DNA of 64,000 bases from Halosimplex halophilum (GTDB lineage: Archaea; Halobacteriota; Halobacteria; Halobacteriales; Haloarculaceae). A program made the translations under genes and the position numbers. Where the stretch lies: positions 248,001 through 312,000 of the forward strand of contig NZ_ML214297.1 in the NCBI RefSeq assembly GCF_004698125.1, given 5' to 3'. The notes under the pieces were generated by a model. It was not told the DNA's origin, did not search any database, and saw only the letters and a program-made list of their open reading frames with translations. Shown here one piece after another: positions 50,318 to 58,608 of this stretch (its first letter is position 1; each line of letters starts with the position of its first letter).

Positions 50318-50670
50318 CGATCTTCAAAGAGAAGGTCGACGAAGAGTACCTCACGGTCGCCGAGACGAAGGCGATCCTCGAGGAGCTCGAGCGCGAGCGC
50401 GCGGCCGACGAGGACCGCGAGATGCGCTACGAGCTCGCGCGGGCCATCGAGCACGTCAACCGCTTCGCCGTGCTCGACCCCGAGGAGTCCCGCGAGTTCG
50501 TCGCCGAGCTGCAGGAGCTGGACAAGGTCGACGAGCCGACCGCCTACAAGATCGCGAACCTGCGCCCCCGGGACCGCGACGAGCTGCGGGCGATCTACGC
50601 CCAGGAGCGGTTCACCCTCTCGGGCGACGAGCTCGACGCCATCCTCGAGGTCGTCGCGCAGTACGCCTGA
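50314..50670 (+). CDS. rpoF: DNA-directed RNA polymerase subunit Rpo4 (RpoF)
   Basis: 118 aa. Rpb4-like: [18 protein letters not shown], then [20 protein letters not shown] and [20 protein letters not shown]. It forms the stalk of archaeal RNA polymerase with Rpo7. Located between rpl21e and the DUF655 gene as in most archaea. Confidence 0.93.
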   Translation: MTIFKEKVDEEYLTVAETKAILEELERERAADEDREMRYELARAIEHVNRFAVLDPEESREFVAELQELDKVDEPTAYKIANLRPRDRDELRAIYAQERFTLSGDELDAILEVVAQYA

Positions 50671-50739
50671 CCGGACGCCGTTCTCCCGCGAGCGCCCGAC
50701 GGCGGGGGTTTAAGTTCCGTCTCGCCCTACTCGCCTGTC

Positions 50740-51327
50740 ATGAGTGACTCCGAGCGCGGCGACGACGATCCGGGGGGACCCACGGCCGTCGTCCTCGACT
50801 TCCTGGCCCACGGCCGGACCGAGGACGACCGCCCGCAGTACCAGAAGCAGCCGCTCGCCTACGCGCTCGGGCGCGAGGACTTCCGCCTGTTCGAGGTGGT
50901 CCTCGGGCCCGACGCCGACGTGTCGATCGGCGACGACCTGGTGATCGACCGCGCGGCCGACGCCATCGAGCGCACGGGCGAGGTCGAGTACGAGGACCTG
51001 CCCGGCGGCGCCCAGTCGGAACTGGACTACGCCGTCGAGGACCTCGTCGACGAGGAGGAACGGCGGTTCGTCGACTTCTACAACGACGCCCAGCCCATCA
51101 CCCTGCGCCTGCACCAGCTGAACCTCCTGCCCGGGATCGGGAAGAAACTGCGCAACGCAATCCTCGACGAGCGCAAGCGGGGCCCGTTCGAGAGCTTCGA
51201 CGACCTGGAGGAGCGCGTCGAGGGGCTGCACAACCCTCGCGAGGTCGTCGTCGAACGCATCCTGGAGGAGATCCGCGAGGACGACCTGAAGTACCGCACC
51301 TTCGCCCGGCGGGACGACGAGGAATGA
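50740..51327 (+). CDS. DUF655 family protein (helix-hairpin-helix)
   Basis: 195 aa. AVVLDFLAHGRTEDDR and QPLAYALGREDFRLFEVV at the N-terminus, then a helix-hairpin-helix-like LNLLPGIGKKLRNAILDERKRGPF. The family is universal next to ksgA in archaea and is presumed nucleic-acid-binding. The TATA-like GTTTAAG at about 50708-50714 sits 27 bases ahead, so it may also have its own promoter. Stop overlaps the ksgA start by ATGA. Confidence 0.92.
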   Translation: MSDSERGDDDPGGPTAVVLDFLAHGRTEDDRPQYQKQPLAYALGREDFRLFEVVLGPDADVSIGDDLVIDRAADAIERTGEVEYEDLPGGAQSELDYAVEDLVDEEERRFVDFYNDAQPITLRLHQLNLLPGIGKKLRNAILDERKRGPFESFDDLEERVEGLHNPREVVVERILEEIREDDLKYRTFARRDDEE

Positions 51328-52277
51328 ACGACGAGCGCACGCGAGCGGACGAGGCCGACAGCGGCGCGCCCGCCGACAGCAGCGGCGCGACCTCCGACGA
51401 CGGGAGCGGTCCGTCCGCCGCCGACCCCGATCCCGGCACCCGCGACCCCGACGCCCTGCTCCGGCGGGCGGGGGTCCGGGGCGACCCCGACCGCGACCAG
51501 CACTTCCTGGTCGACGACCGCGTGCTCGACCGGCTGCCCGAACACGCCAGAGAGGCGAACGTCGACCTCTCGCACGTGCTGGAAATCGGCGCGGGGACCG
51601 GCGCGCTGACCGACCGGCTGCTCGCCGCGGCCGACCGGGTGACCGCCATCGAGCGCGACCCCGACCTGGCGGCGTTCCTCCGCGAGGAGTTCGCCGCCGA
51701 GATCGACGCGGGCCGGCTCACCGTCGTCGAGGGCGACGCGCTGGAGGTCGAGCTGCCCGAGTTCACCGCGTCGGTCTCGAACCTGCCGTACGGCCCGTCG
51801 AGCGAGCTGGCCTTCCGGCTGCTGCCCGAGAAGCGCCCGCTGGTGCTCATGTTCCAGCGGGAGTTCGCCGAGCGGATGGCCGCCGAGCCGGGGACCGACG
51901 ACTACGGCCGGCTGTCGGTGACGGCGGGTCACTACGCCGACGCCGAGGTGGTCGAGCCGGTCCCGAAAGAAGCGTTCTCGCCGCCGCCGGCCGTCCAGAG
52001 CGCGGTCGTGCGGACGACGCCCCGCGATCCGGACTACGAGGTCGACGACGAGGAGTTCTTCATGGACTTCCTGAAGGCCGTGTTCACCCAGCGCCGGAAG
52101 ACGATGCGCAACGCCGTCCGCAACACCGCCCACATCTCCGGGCTGGGCGACCCCGACGCGGTGGTCGAGGCCGCGGACGAGGACCTGATGAGCGCCCGCG
52201 CCGGGACCGTGACGCCCGCGGAGTTCGCGGACCTGGCGACGCTGGCCTACGAGGTGGGCGGGCCGGGCGAGCGATGA
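51324..52277 (+). CDS. rsmA: 16S rRNA dimethyladenosine transferase RsmA/KsgA
   Basis: 317 aa. A haloarchaeal acidic N-terminal extension of about 45 residues is followed by DQHFLVDDRVLDRL. Motif I is EIGAGTGALTDRLL, motif IV SNLPYGPSSELAF. The domain continues to LKAVFTQRRKTMRNAV, the C-terminal RNA-binding helix. It dimethylates two adjacent adenines near the 3' end of 16S rRNA, a late step of 30S maturation. Confidence 0.94.
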   Translation: MNDERTRADEADSGAPADSSGATSDDGSGPSAADPDPGTRDPDALLRRAGVRGDPDRDQHFLVDDRVLDRLPEHAREANVDLSHVLEIGAGTGALTDRLLAAADRVTAIERDPDLAAFLREEFAAEIDAGRLTVVEGDALEVELPEFTASVSNLPYGPSSELAFRLLPEKRPLVLMFQREFAERMAAEPGTDDYGRLSVTAGHYADAEVVEPVPKEAFSPPPAVQSAVVRTTPRDPDYEVDDEEFFMDFLKAVFTQRRKTMRNAVRNTAHISGLGDPDAVVEAADEDLMSARAGTVTPAEFADLATLAYEVGGPGER

Positions 52278-52915
52278 CCGAGGAGCGGTCCGGGGAAGGC
52301 GGCACTGCGGACGGTGACGACGCCGAGACCGCCGACGGGAAACCAGGGCTGGCCGCCCAGCGCGACGTGGAGCAGGTCTACCAGCCCGCGGAGGACTCGA
52401 AGCTGCTGGCCGACGCCGTGGTCGAACGCGTCGAGCGCGGCGACCGGGCGCTCGACGTGGGCACCGGGTCCGGCTACGTCGCCGCGCGGATGGCCGAGGC
52501 GGGCGCCGACGCGGTCGGCGCCGACCTCAACCCGCACGCCTGCCGGCAGGCCGCCGGGGTCGGGATCCCGGTCGTCCGGGCGGACCTGACGGGGCCGTTC
52601 CGCGACGGCGCCTTCGACGTGGTGGCGTTCAACCCGCCGTACCTGCCGACCGAGCCCGACCGGGAGTGGGACGACTGGATGGAGCGGGCGCTGTCGGGCG
52701 GCGAGGACGGCCGCGCGGCCATCGACCCGTTCCTCGACGACGTGGCGCGGGTGCTCGCCCCCGACGGTGCGGCGTACCTGCTCGTGAGTTCGCTCACCGA
52801 CCCCGACGCCGTCCGGGAGCGCGCGGCGGCGAACGGGCTGGCGAGCGAGGAGGTCGCCAGCGAATCGCACCCCTTCGAGACGTTACTGGTGGTGCGGTTC
52901 GCGCTCGACCGATAA
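52274..52915 (+). CDS. HemK2/MTQ2 family protein methyltransferase
   Basis: 213 aa. After an acidic leader, VYQPAEDSKLLADAVVERV starts the domain. Motif I LDVGTGSGYVAARM is near residue 57, and the catalytic FNPPYLPTEPD near 118. The family methylates the Gln of the GGQ motif in the archaeal release factor aRF1. It overlaps ksgA by ATGA, the usual archaeal order. Confidence 0.92.
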   Translation: MTEERSGEGGTADGDDAETADGKPGLAAQRDVEQVYQPAEDSKLLADAVVERVERGDRALDVGTGSGYVAARMAEAGADAVGADLNPHACRQAAGVGIPVVRADLTGPFRDGAFDVVAFNPPYLPTEPDREWDDWMERALSGGEDGRAAIDPFLDDVARVLAPDGAAYLLVSSLTDPDAVRERAAANGLASEEVASESHPFETLLVVRFALDR

Positions 52916-53004
52916 CTCATACGGATTATTGCAAGCGTTTACCGGGTCGACCGCGCGACTGCGTGCGGTCGATCCCTGAATGACTTGCGATAATCCGTAT
53001 CAGG
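52916..53004. repeat. Inverted-repeat element between convergent genes (hairpin element A)
   Basis: ATACGGATTATTGCAAG (52919-52935) is mirrored by CTTGCGATAATCCGTAT (52984-53000) with one mismatch. The arms extend to 20 bases with a second mismatch. Inside is GGGTCGACCGC / GCGGTCGATCCC. The full 89 bases fill the gap between the stop of the HemK2 gene and the stop of the convergent membrane-protein gene, and the right end overlaps that stop. The right end CCGTATCAGG recurs in the hairpin at 33074-33159. Confidence 0.75.
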
Positions 53005-53680
53005 TCGAGGCGGGGGCCGTGGTCTCGTCGTTCGCAGAGGCCGTCCCGTCGACGGGTGGCGCGGCCAGTTTCGCGCCGGCGGCGAACAGGACCGCGCCGA
53101 CGGGCACGGCGAACAGCGGGCCTACGACGAGCCCTTCGATGAGGGTCGCGGTGACAGCCCCGTGCGCACCGCCGTAACAGACGAGCGCGACGAAACTTCC
53201 GAGCAGCCAGCGACGCTGGCCGCGAGCCCACGCCACGCCGGCGACGAAGAAGAGGACGCAGCCGATCCACCAGAAGTCGGCGGTTTCGAACGTCCGAACC
53301 GCGAGTTCGACGGGACCGGACGGCGGCGTCCACTCGGTGATGTACTCGGGCGTCGGGACGACGTCGGTCCGGGGCCTGCGGAAGGTGTCGAGCGCCAGCG
53401 GCAGCGGTGCGAGCGGGACGGCGATGCACGCCAGCGGTGGAGTCAGCGACCGGAACCGTCCCCGAACTGCGGTCGCGACTCCCCACGCGGCCGCCGGCGC
53501 CCAGACGAACGCCAGTAACATCGCGAGGGCGGCGAACGCGTAGTAGCGGCCGGCCGCCGGCACGGCGTAGTGATATCGCATGTAGTAGGGGTACAGGAGC
53601 AGCACGGCCAGCGACCCGGCGGCGACCCCCGCGCCGACGGCCCGAGTTCCGGCGGGACCCAGTCGAGACAGCCGTGACAC
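53000..53680 (-). CDS. Membrane protein of unknown function
   Basis: 226 aa from a GTG start (VSRLSRLGPAG). Five to six hydrophobic segments: GVAAGSLAVLLLYPYYM, YAFAALAMLLAFVW, LACIAVPLAPLPLAL, FWWIGCVLFFVAGVAWA, LLGSFVALVCYGGA and LVVGPLFAVPVGAVLF. The start at 53680 is chosen because a TATA-like element (rc TTCATACG near 53705) lies 26 bases upstream. The alternative GTG at 53755 adds 25 basic residues. No family is recognised. Confidence 0.65.
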   Translation of the reverse strand: MSRLSRLGPAGTRAVGAGVAAGSLAVLLLYPYYMRYHYAVPAAGRYYAFAALAMLLAFVWAPAAAWGVATAVRGRFRSLTPPLACIAVPLAPLPLALDTFRRPRTDVVPTPEYITEWTPPSGPVELAVRTFETADFWWIGCVLFFVAGVAWARGQRRWLLGSFVALVCYGGAHGAVTATLIEGLVVGPLFAVPVGAVLFAAGAKLAAPPVDGTASANDETTAPAST

Positions 53681-53778
53681 GCTCTCGCGTTCCGCTGAAA
53701 GACGTATGAACTTTCTGACTCGATAGCCGCGACGATTCGCCGACTGAATTACCACAGTGCATCAAACGAGATGAGAAA

Positions 53779-53785
53779 TATTATA
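53779..53785 (+). promoter_or_regulatory. TATA box of the methionine synthase operon
   Basis: TATTATA in an A/T-rich patch, 26-32 bases before the ATG at 53811. The ATG at 53793 would lie at or upstream of the predicted transcription start. Confidence 0.7.
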
Positions 53786-53810
53786 GGGCGTCATGTCCTA
53801 CCTCGCTCCA

Positions 53811-54824
53811 ATGACGCAGGTACTCTCCACGACGCCCGGCCTGTACCCGCTACCGGACTGGGCGAAGGACGAACTCGCGAGTCTGAAGGGGCGACAGAAG
53901 GGCGGCCTGGTCTCCGGCGACGAGAGCGCCGCGGTCGGCGACGCCTACGGCCGAGCGCGCGAGGAGGTCGTCGGCCTCCAGACCGACGCCGGCCTCGACC
54001 TGGTTGTCGAGGGCCAGCTGCGGTGGGACGACATGCTCACCCACCCGCTGGCCGTCGCCGACGCGGTCGAGACCCGCGGGATCGTCCGCTACTTCGACAA
54101 CAACAACTTCTACCGCGAACCGGTCGTGACCGGCGACCTCTCCGCCACGGGCGACGTGGCCGCCGACCTCGAAGCGACCGCCGAGCTCACCGACGCGGAC
54201 CTCAGCGCAGTGCTCCCGGGACCGTACACGCTCAGCCAGCTCGCGACCGACGACCACTACGGCGACGAGGCCGCGTTCCTCTCGGCGCTGGCCGAGTTCC
54301 TCGCCGCCGAGGCCGAGCGGCTCCCCGAGGTCGAGACGCTGTTCCTGCTGGAGCCCTCGCTTTTGGAGTCGCCGCCCGGCGACGGCGCCGACGAGCGCGC
54401 CAGCGAGGCCATCGACACGGTCGCTGAGGCCGCCGACGCCGACGTGGTCGCCCACACCTACTGGGAGTCTCACGGCGGCGAGGGCGGCATCGACGAGAAG
54501 GTCTACGCCCACCTGATGGACGCCGAGGTCGACGCTATCGGCTTCGACTTCGTGGCCAACCACGAGGACAACGCCTACGTCATCTCCGAGTACGGCGCGA
54601 AGGACGACATCGCGCTGGGTATCGTCGACGGGCAGAACACGCTCGTCGAGGAGCCCGACGAAATCTCCGAGCGCGTCGAGTGGACGCTCGACAACGCTCA
54701 CGGCGTCGACTTCGAGACGGCCTACGCGACGGTCAACACCCCGACCTTCTACCTGCCCTCGGGCAAGTTCGAGGAGAAGCTGGCGGCCCTTGGCGCCGTC
54801 GAGCGCGCGGAGGTGAAAGCATGA
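53811..54824 (+). CDS. MetE-family protein without zinc ligands (methionine synthase partner)
   Basis: 337 aa. The sequence TTPGLYPLPDWAKDELASLKG and GQLRWDDMLTHPLAVADAV, then GPYTLSQLATDDHYGDEAAF, fits the MetE/UROD-like barrel fold. The zinc-binding H-x-C found in the neighbour is replaced by VVAHTYWESHGGEGG with no Cys, so it is unlikely to hold the catalytic zinc alone. It likely corresponds to the folate-side domain or forms a complex with the catalytic subunit. Start is set by the TATA box. Stop overlaps the next start (ATGA). Confidence 0.83.
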   Translation: MTQVLSTTPGLYPLPDWAKDELASLKGRQKGGLVSGDESAAVGDAYGRAREEVVGLQTDAGLDLVVEGQLRWDDMLTHPLAVADAVETRGIVRYFDNNNFYREPVVTGDLSATGDVAADLEATAELTDADLSAVLPGPYTLSQLATDDHYGDEAAFLSALAEFLAAEAERLPEVETLFLLEPSLLESPPGDGADERASEAIDTVAEAADADVVAHTYWESHGGEGGIDEKVYAHLMDAEVDAIGFDFVANHEDNAYVISEYGAKDDIALGIVDGQNTLVEEPDEISERVEWTLDNAHGVDFETAYATVNTPTFYLPSGKFEEKLAALGAVERAEVKA

Positions 54825-55903
54825 GCCGGCCCGCCGACAACCGCGAGCAGTTCCGCCCGGCCGACCACGACAACGACCACTTCCTGCTGACCAGCGTCGT
54901 CGGCAGCTACAAGAAGCCCAAGTGGCTCGACCACGCCCGCGAGCTCTACGAGGACGAGGACACCGAGTTCGGCGACGACGAGTGGGAGGAGGCCAAGGAC
55001 GACGCCGCCCGGCTCATCACGGAGGAGCACGAGCGGGCCGGCCTCGACACCGTCGTCGACGGCGAGATGCGCCGGACGGAGATGGTCGAGTACTTCGCCG
55101 AGCGCATCGAGGGCTACGAGTTCAACGGCCGCGTCAAGGTGTGGGGCCACAACTACTTCAACAAGCCGTCGGTCGTCGACGAGGTCGAGTACGGCGAGCA
55201 GTGGCTCGTCGACGAGTTCGAGTTCACCGACAGCGTCGCCGACCGCCCGGTCAAGGTGCCCATCACCGGTCCCTACACCCTCGCCAACTGGACGTTCAAC
55301 GAGGCCTACGACGACGACGAGGCGCTGGCCTACGACCTGGCGGAACTGGTCAACGAGGAGATCGAACAACTGGTCGACGCGGGCGCCCGCTACATCCAGA
55401 TCGACGAGCCCGCGCTGGCGACCACGCCCGACGACCACGCCATCGTCGGCGAGGCCCTGGAGCGGATCGTCGCCGACATCCCCGAGGAGGTCCGCATCGG
55501 CCTCCACGTCTGCTACGGCGACTACTCGCGGATCTACCCCGAGGTGCTCGACTACCCGATCGACGAACTCGACCTGGAACTCACCAACGGCGACTACGAG
55601 CAGATCGACGTGTTCACCGACCCCGAGTTCACGCTCGACCTGGCGCTGGGCGTCGTCGACAACCACACCGCCGAGGTCGAGTCCGTCGCGGAGATCAAGG
55701 CGAACATCGAGCAGGGACTCAAGGTCGTCCCGCCGGAACAGCTCACCATCTCGCCGGACTGCGGGCTGAAGCTGCTCCCCCGCGAGAAGGCCTACGAGAA
55801 GATGGAGAACATGGTCCAGGCCGCCCGCGAGGTCGAGGCGGAACTCGACGCCGGCGAGATCGACGTGCCCGCCGCGGGCGAACGGGCGTCGGCCGACGAC
55901 TGA
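54821..55903 (+). CDS. metE: Cobalamin-independent methionine synthase, catalytic MetE-type subunit
   Basis: 360 aa. Zinc ligands: H229 and C231 (GLHVCYGDYS) and C314 (SPDCGLKLL), the pattern of MetE. Homocysteine-binding region IQIDEPALATTPDDH. This is only the C-terminal half of a bacterial MetE (about 750 aa), as in most archaea. The methyl donor in haloarchaea is thought to be a folate. It forms an operon with the preceding zinc-less protein. Confidence 0.88.
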   Translation: MSRPADNREQFRPADHDNDHFLLTSVVGSYKKPKWLDHARELYEDEDTEFGDDEWEEAKDDAARLITEEHERAGLDTVVDGEMRRTEMVEYFAERIEGYEFNGRVKVWGHNYFNKPSVVDEVEYGEQWLVDEFEFTDSVADRPVKVPITGPYTLANWTFNEAYDDDEALAYDLAELVNEEIEQLVDAGARYIQIDEPALATTPDDHAIVGEALERIVADIPEEVRIGLHVCYGDYSRIYPEVLDYPIDELDLELTNGDYEQIDVFTDPEFTLDLALGVVDNHTAEVESVAEIKANIEQGLKVVPPEQLTISPDCGLKLLPREKAYEKMENMVQAAREVEAELDAGEIDVPAAGERASADD

Positions 55904-56108
55904 CCGCGACCGACGACCGACCGCGATCCCGATTTTCCCCCGGCCCGCTGTCGAAACTCGATCCGTTGCGGGCGAATCGTATGCACGTGTGGCGGAACGC
56001 GCAAGAACAGCGTCAACGCACCCCATACTAGGTCTCTAGAGTCCCTCGAAGGAATAGGGCGGAAAGCGTTTTGAGGGGCCCACCCGAGAGATAGGTTACG
56101 TGAAAGAC

Positions 56109-56618
56109 ATGAGCGCGACCACCGACCGGCGGATCGAACTCTACCTCCGGGGCGACACGTACGGCAGCTACGACCGCCAGCAGCGGGTCCTCGAACGGGT
56201 CGAGGACCTAGAGTCGGCGGGGGTCGTCGCCGACACCGAGGTCGACGCCTCCTGGCAGCGCATCCGGACGCCCGAGCAGGACAGCCGCGACGAGGCGCTG
56301 GCCACCTACGAGGAGTTCGGCGAGTGGGCCTCCGAGAACGGCTACCGGCTCGAACCGGCCTTCGAGCGCCGACAGCGCTCGTACATCGGGACCGACGCCG
56401 TCCACGACGTGGTCGTCTTCCCGATGGCGTCGCTGGCGGTCTACGAGGGGAGCGACCTGCAGGCCGTGTTCCCCTGCGCCGACGAGAGCGGCGAGATCCA
56501 CTTCACCGTGGGTGACTGCCTGGACGCCTTCGAGTCCGGCGAGACGGACTGGTTCGAGCGGTTCGCGCCGGTGTCGGTCGACCGCGCGAGCCCGCGGCTG
56601 ACGGTCGGCGCGGACTGA
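56109..56618 (+). CDS. Haloarchaeal HTH-type protein, function uncertain
   Basis: 169 aa. The N-terminal RIELYLRGDTYGSYDRQQRVLERVEDLESAG looks helical and may form a helix-turn-helix-like unit. The second half is beta-rich (DAVHDVVVFPMASLAVYEGSDLQAVFPCADESGEIHF). I recall similar haloarchaeal sequences under the label HTH domain-containing protein, with low certainty. The ATG is preferred over a GTG nine bases upstream. Confidence 0.65.
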   Translation: MSATTDRRIELYLRGDTYGSYDRQQRVLERVEDLESAGVVADTEVDASWQRIRTPEQDSRDEALATYEEFGEWASENGYRLEPAFERRQRSYIGTDAVHDVVVFPMASLAVYEGSDLQAVFPCADESGEIHFTVGDCLDAFESGETDWFERFAPVSVDRASPRLTVGAD

Positions 56619-56668
56619 CCGGCCGGAACGACGCGAGCGGACGGAAGACCGTCCTGGGCGACGATTTC

Positions 56669-57817
56669 TCAGCTCCGCAGCGCTTCGACGGGGCGCTCGT
56701 TGGCGGCCTTCCACGCCGGGTAGAGCCCGCTGACCAGGCTGGTGCCGACGCCGAAGGCGAAGGCGAGCCCGATGTAGAGGAAGTTGCCCGGGCGGAAGGC
56801 GAGGGTGGCGTCGCCGACGACGAAGTGGTTGAGGACCAGGCCGGCGACGATGGAGAAGCCGGCGCCGACGAGGCCGCCGACGATACCCAGCAGGACCGCC
56901 TCCGAGAGCATGATCTTCAGCACGTCGAGCTTCTGGAAGCCGACGGCGCGCAACACGCCGATCTCCTGGCGGCGCTCGACGGTGCTCATCAGCATGACGT
57001 TGAGGATGCTCACGCCGGCGACCAGCAGCGAGATGGAGCCGATGCCGATGAGGAAGAGGTTCAGCGCCTGGAACGACTGGCCGATCTGGTCGGCGACCCC
57101 GGAGTAGTCCTGGACGGTGACGCGCTCGCGGCGGTCGTTCAGCTGGGCGCGGATCGCCATCGCGGTGGCGTTGGCGGCCGTGCTGTCGGTCTCGGTGACG
57201 GTGATGGTGTCGTAGCCGCGCGTGTCGAAGCTCCGGGTCGGGAGCACGATCTGGTTGCTCGGGTCGGTGAAGCCGAAGCCCTGGCTCGGCGAGAGCACGG
57301 CGACGACCCGTTCGGTCGTCCCGTTGACCGCGATCGTGTCTCCGGGCCCGAGGTCGTACTGGTCCGCGAGGTCCGGCCCGACCAGGGCGCCGCTCCGGTA
57401 GGGTTCGGGGATCGACCCCTCCCGGGCCTCGAACAGCTTGCCCGGCTGGTCGATCCCCATGACCGACCTGACTTCGGATGTCTCCCTGTTGTAGGAAACC
57501 CTGGTGACTCGCTGCAGCGCGGGCGCGACGGTCGCGCCCGAGCTGGCGGCCGACTCGACCTGGCGCAGGTCCCGTTCGGTGAGCGCGTCGGGCGCTCCCG
57601 CTGAGTCCCCGGGCACGACCATCACCTGGTTGCCGATGTCGCCGAGGTTCTGGGTGAGCTGGTACCGCAGCGTCAGCCCGAACATCCCCAGCGACGCGAT
57701 GGCGATGACGCCGATGACGATCCCCAGCGCCGCGAGCACCGACCTGACCTTCGTCCGACCGATGTTGCGCCGGGCCATCAACAGCGCCGGGAACCGCCGG
57801 CGCAGCCAGTCCATCAC
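56669..57817 (-). CDS. ABC transporter permease (MacB/FtsX type)
   Basis: 382 aa. One N-terminal helix (KVRSVLAALGIVIGVIAIASLGM), a large extracytoplasmic domain from about 50 to 255, then three helices (LFLIGIGSISLLVAGVSILNVMLMS, a second near residue 310 and a third near 350). The signature VERRQEIGVLRAVGF marks the FtsX domain. MacB-like systems push substrates or signals from the outer face and do not import through a channel. ATG overlaps the ATPase stop. Confidence 0.87.
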   Translation of the reverse strand: MMDWLRRRFPALLMARRNIGRTKVRSVLAALGIVIGVIAIASLGMFGLTLRYQLTQNLGDIGNQVMVVPGDSAGAPDALTERDLRQVESAASSGATVAPALQRVTRVSYNRETSEVRSVMGIDQPGKLFEAREGSIPEPYRSGALVGPDLADQYDLGPGDTIAVNGTTERVVAVLSPSQGFGFTDPSNQIVLPTRSFDTRGYDTITVTETDSTAANATAMAIRAQLNDRRERVTVQDYSGVADQIGQSFQALNLFLIGIGSISLLVAGVSILNVMLMSTVERRQEIGVLRAVGFQKLDVLKIMLSEAVLLGIVGGLVGAGFSIVAGLVLNHFVVGDATLAFRPGNFLYIGLAFAFGVGTSLVSGLYPAWKAANERPVEALRS

Positions 57818-58608
57818 GGCCGGTCACCTCCGTCCGTCCCGTCGTCCGGCGAGCCGACCGCCCTGGACACACCGGCGTCCGGGTCGGGACCGGCGTCTCC
57901 ACTCGGTGCGGGACCGGGACCGCCGCGGCCGCCGTCGGTCGGCGCGTCCTCGCCCATGAGACCGTCGACGAGTTCCACCGTGCGGTCGACGTAGTCGTTG
58001 ACGAGTTCGTCGTGGGTGACGGCGATGACGGCCACGTCGCGCTCGGTGATGTCGACGAACTCCTCGAGGATCTGCCGGCCCGTGTCGCGGTCGAGGTTCC
58101 CGGTCGGCTCGTCGGCCAGCAACAGCCTGGGCTCGTTGATGAGCGACCGGGCGATGGCGACCCGCTGTTTCTGGCCGCCGGAGAGCTCGTCGGGCTTGTG
58201 GTCGAGCCGGTCGCCCAGCCCCATCCGCTCCAGGAGGTCCACGGAGCGCTCCTCGACGGACGGGTCGTGGTCGAACAGGGCGGGCACCTCGACGTTCTCC
58301 CTCGCCGTCAGCGTCGGGATGAGATAGAAGTTCTGGAAGACGAACCCGATGGTGCGCTTGCGGGCGGCGGTCTGCTCGCGGTCCGAGAGCCCGGTCACGT
58401 CCTCGCCGTCGAGCAGGACCTCGCCCTCGCTGGGGTCGTCCAGCAGGCCGAGCAGGTTGAGCAGCGTGGTCTTGCCGCTGCCGCTGGGGCCCATGATGGA
58501 GACGAACTCGCCGGGCTCGACGGCGAAGTCGATCCCCTTCAGCGCCTCCAGCGTCTCCCCGCCGGTCCGGTAGCGCTTGACGACGCTCCGGGTCTCAATC
58601 ACCGCCAC
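57814..58608 (-). CDS. ABC transporter ATP-binding protein (LolD/MacB type)
   Basis: 264 aa. Walker A GPSGSGKTTLLNLLG, Q loop FVFQNFYLIPTL, signature LSGGQKQRVAIARSL, Walker B LLLADEPTGNLD and switch His in AVTHDE. The last 45 residues are Gly/Pro/Asp-rich and unlike other family members. It works with the permease encoded next. Its start overlaps the end of the upstream COG1361 gene by 14 bases. Confidence 0.9.
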   Translation of the reverse strand: MAVIETRSVVKRYRTGGETLEALKGIDFAVEPGEFVSIMGPSGSGKTTLLNLLGLLDDPSEGEVLLDGEDVTGLSDREQTAARKRTIGFVFQNFYLIPTLTARENVEVPALFDHDPSVEERSVDLLERMGLGDRLDHKPDELSGGQKQRVAIARSLINEPRLLLADEPTGNLDRDTGRQILEEFVDITERDVAVIAVTHDELVNDYVDRTVELVDGLMGEDAPTDGGRGGPGPAPSGDAGPDPDAGVSRAVGSPDDGTDGGDRP

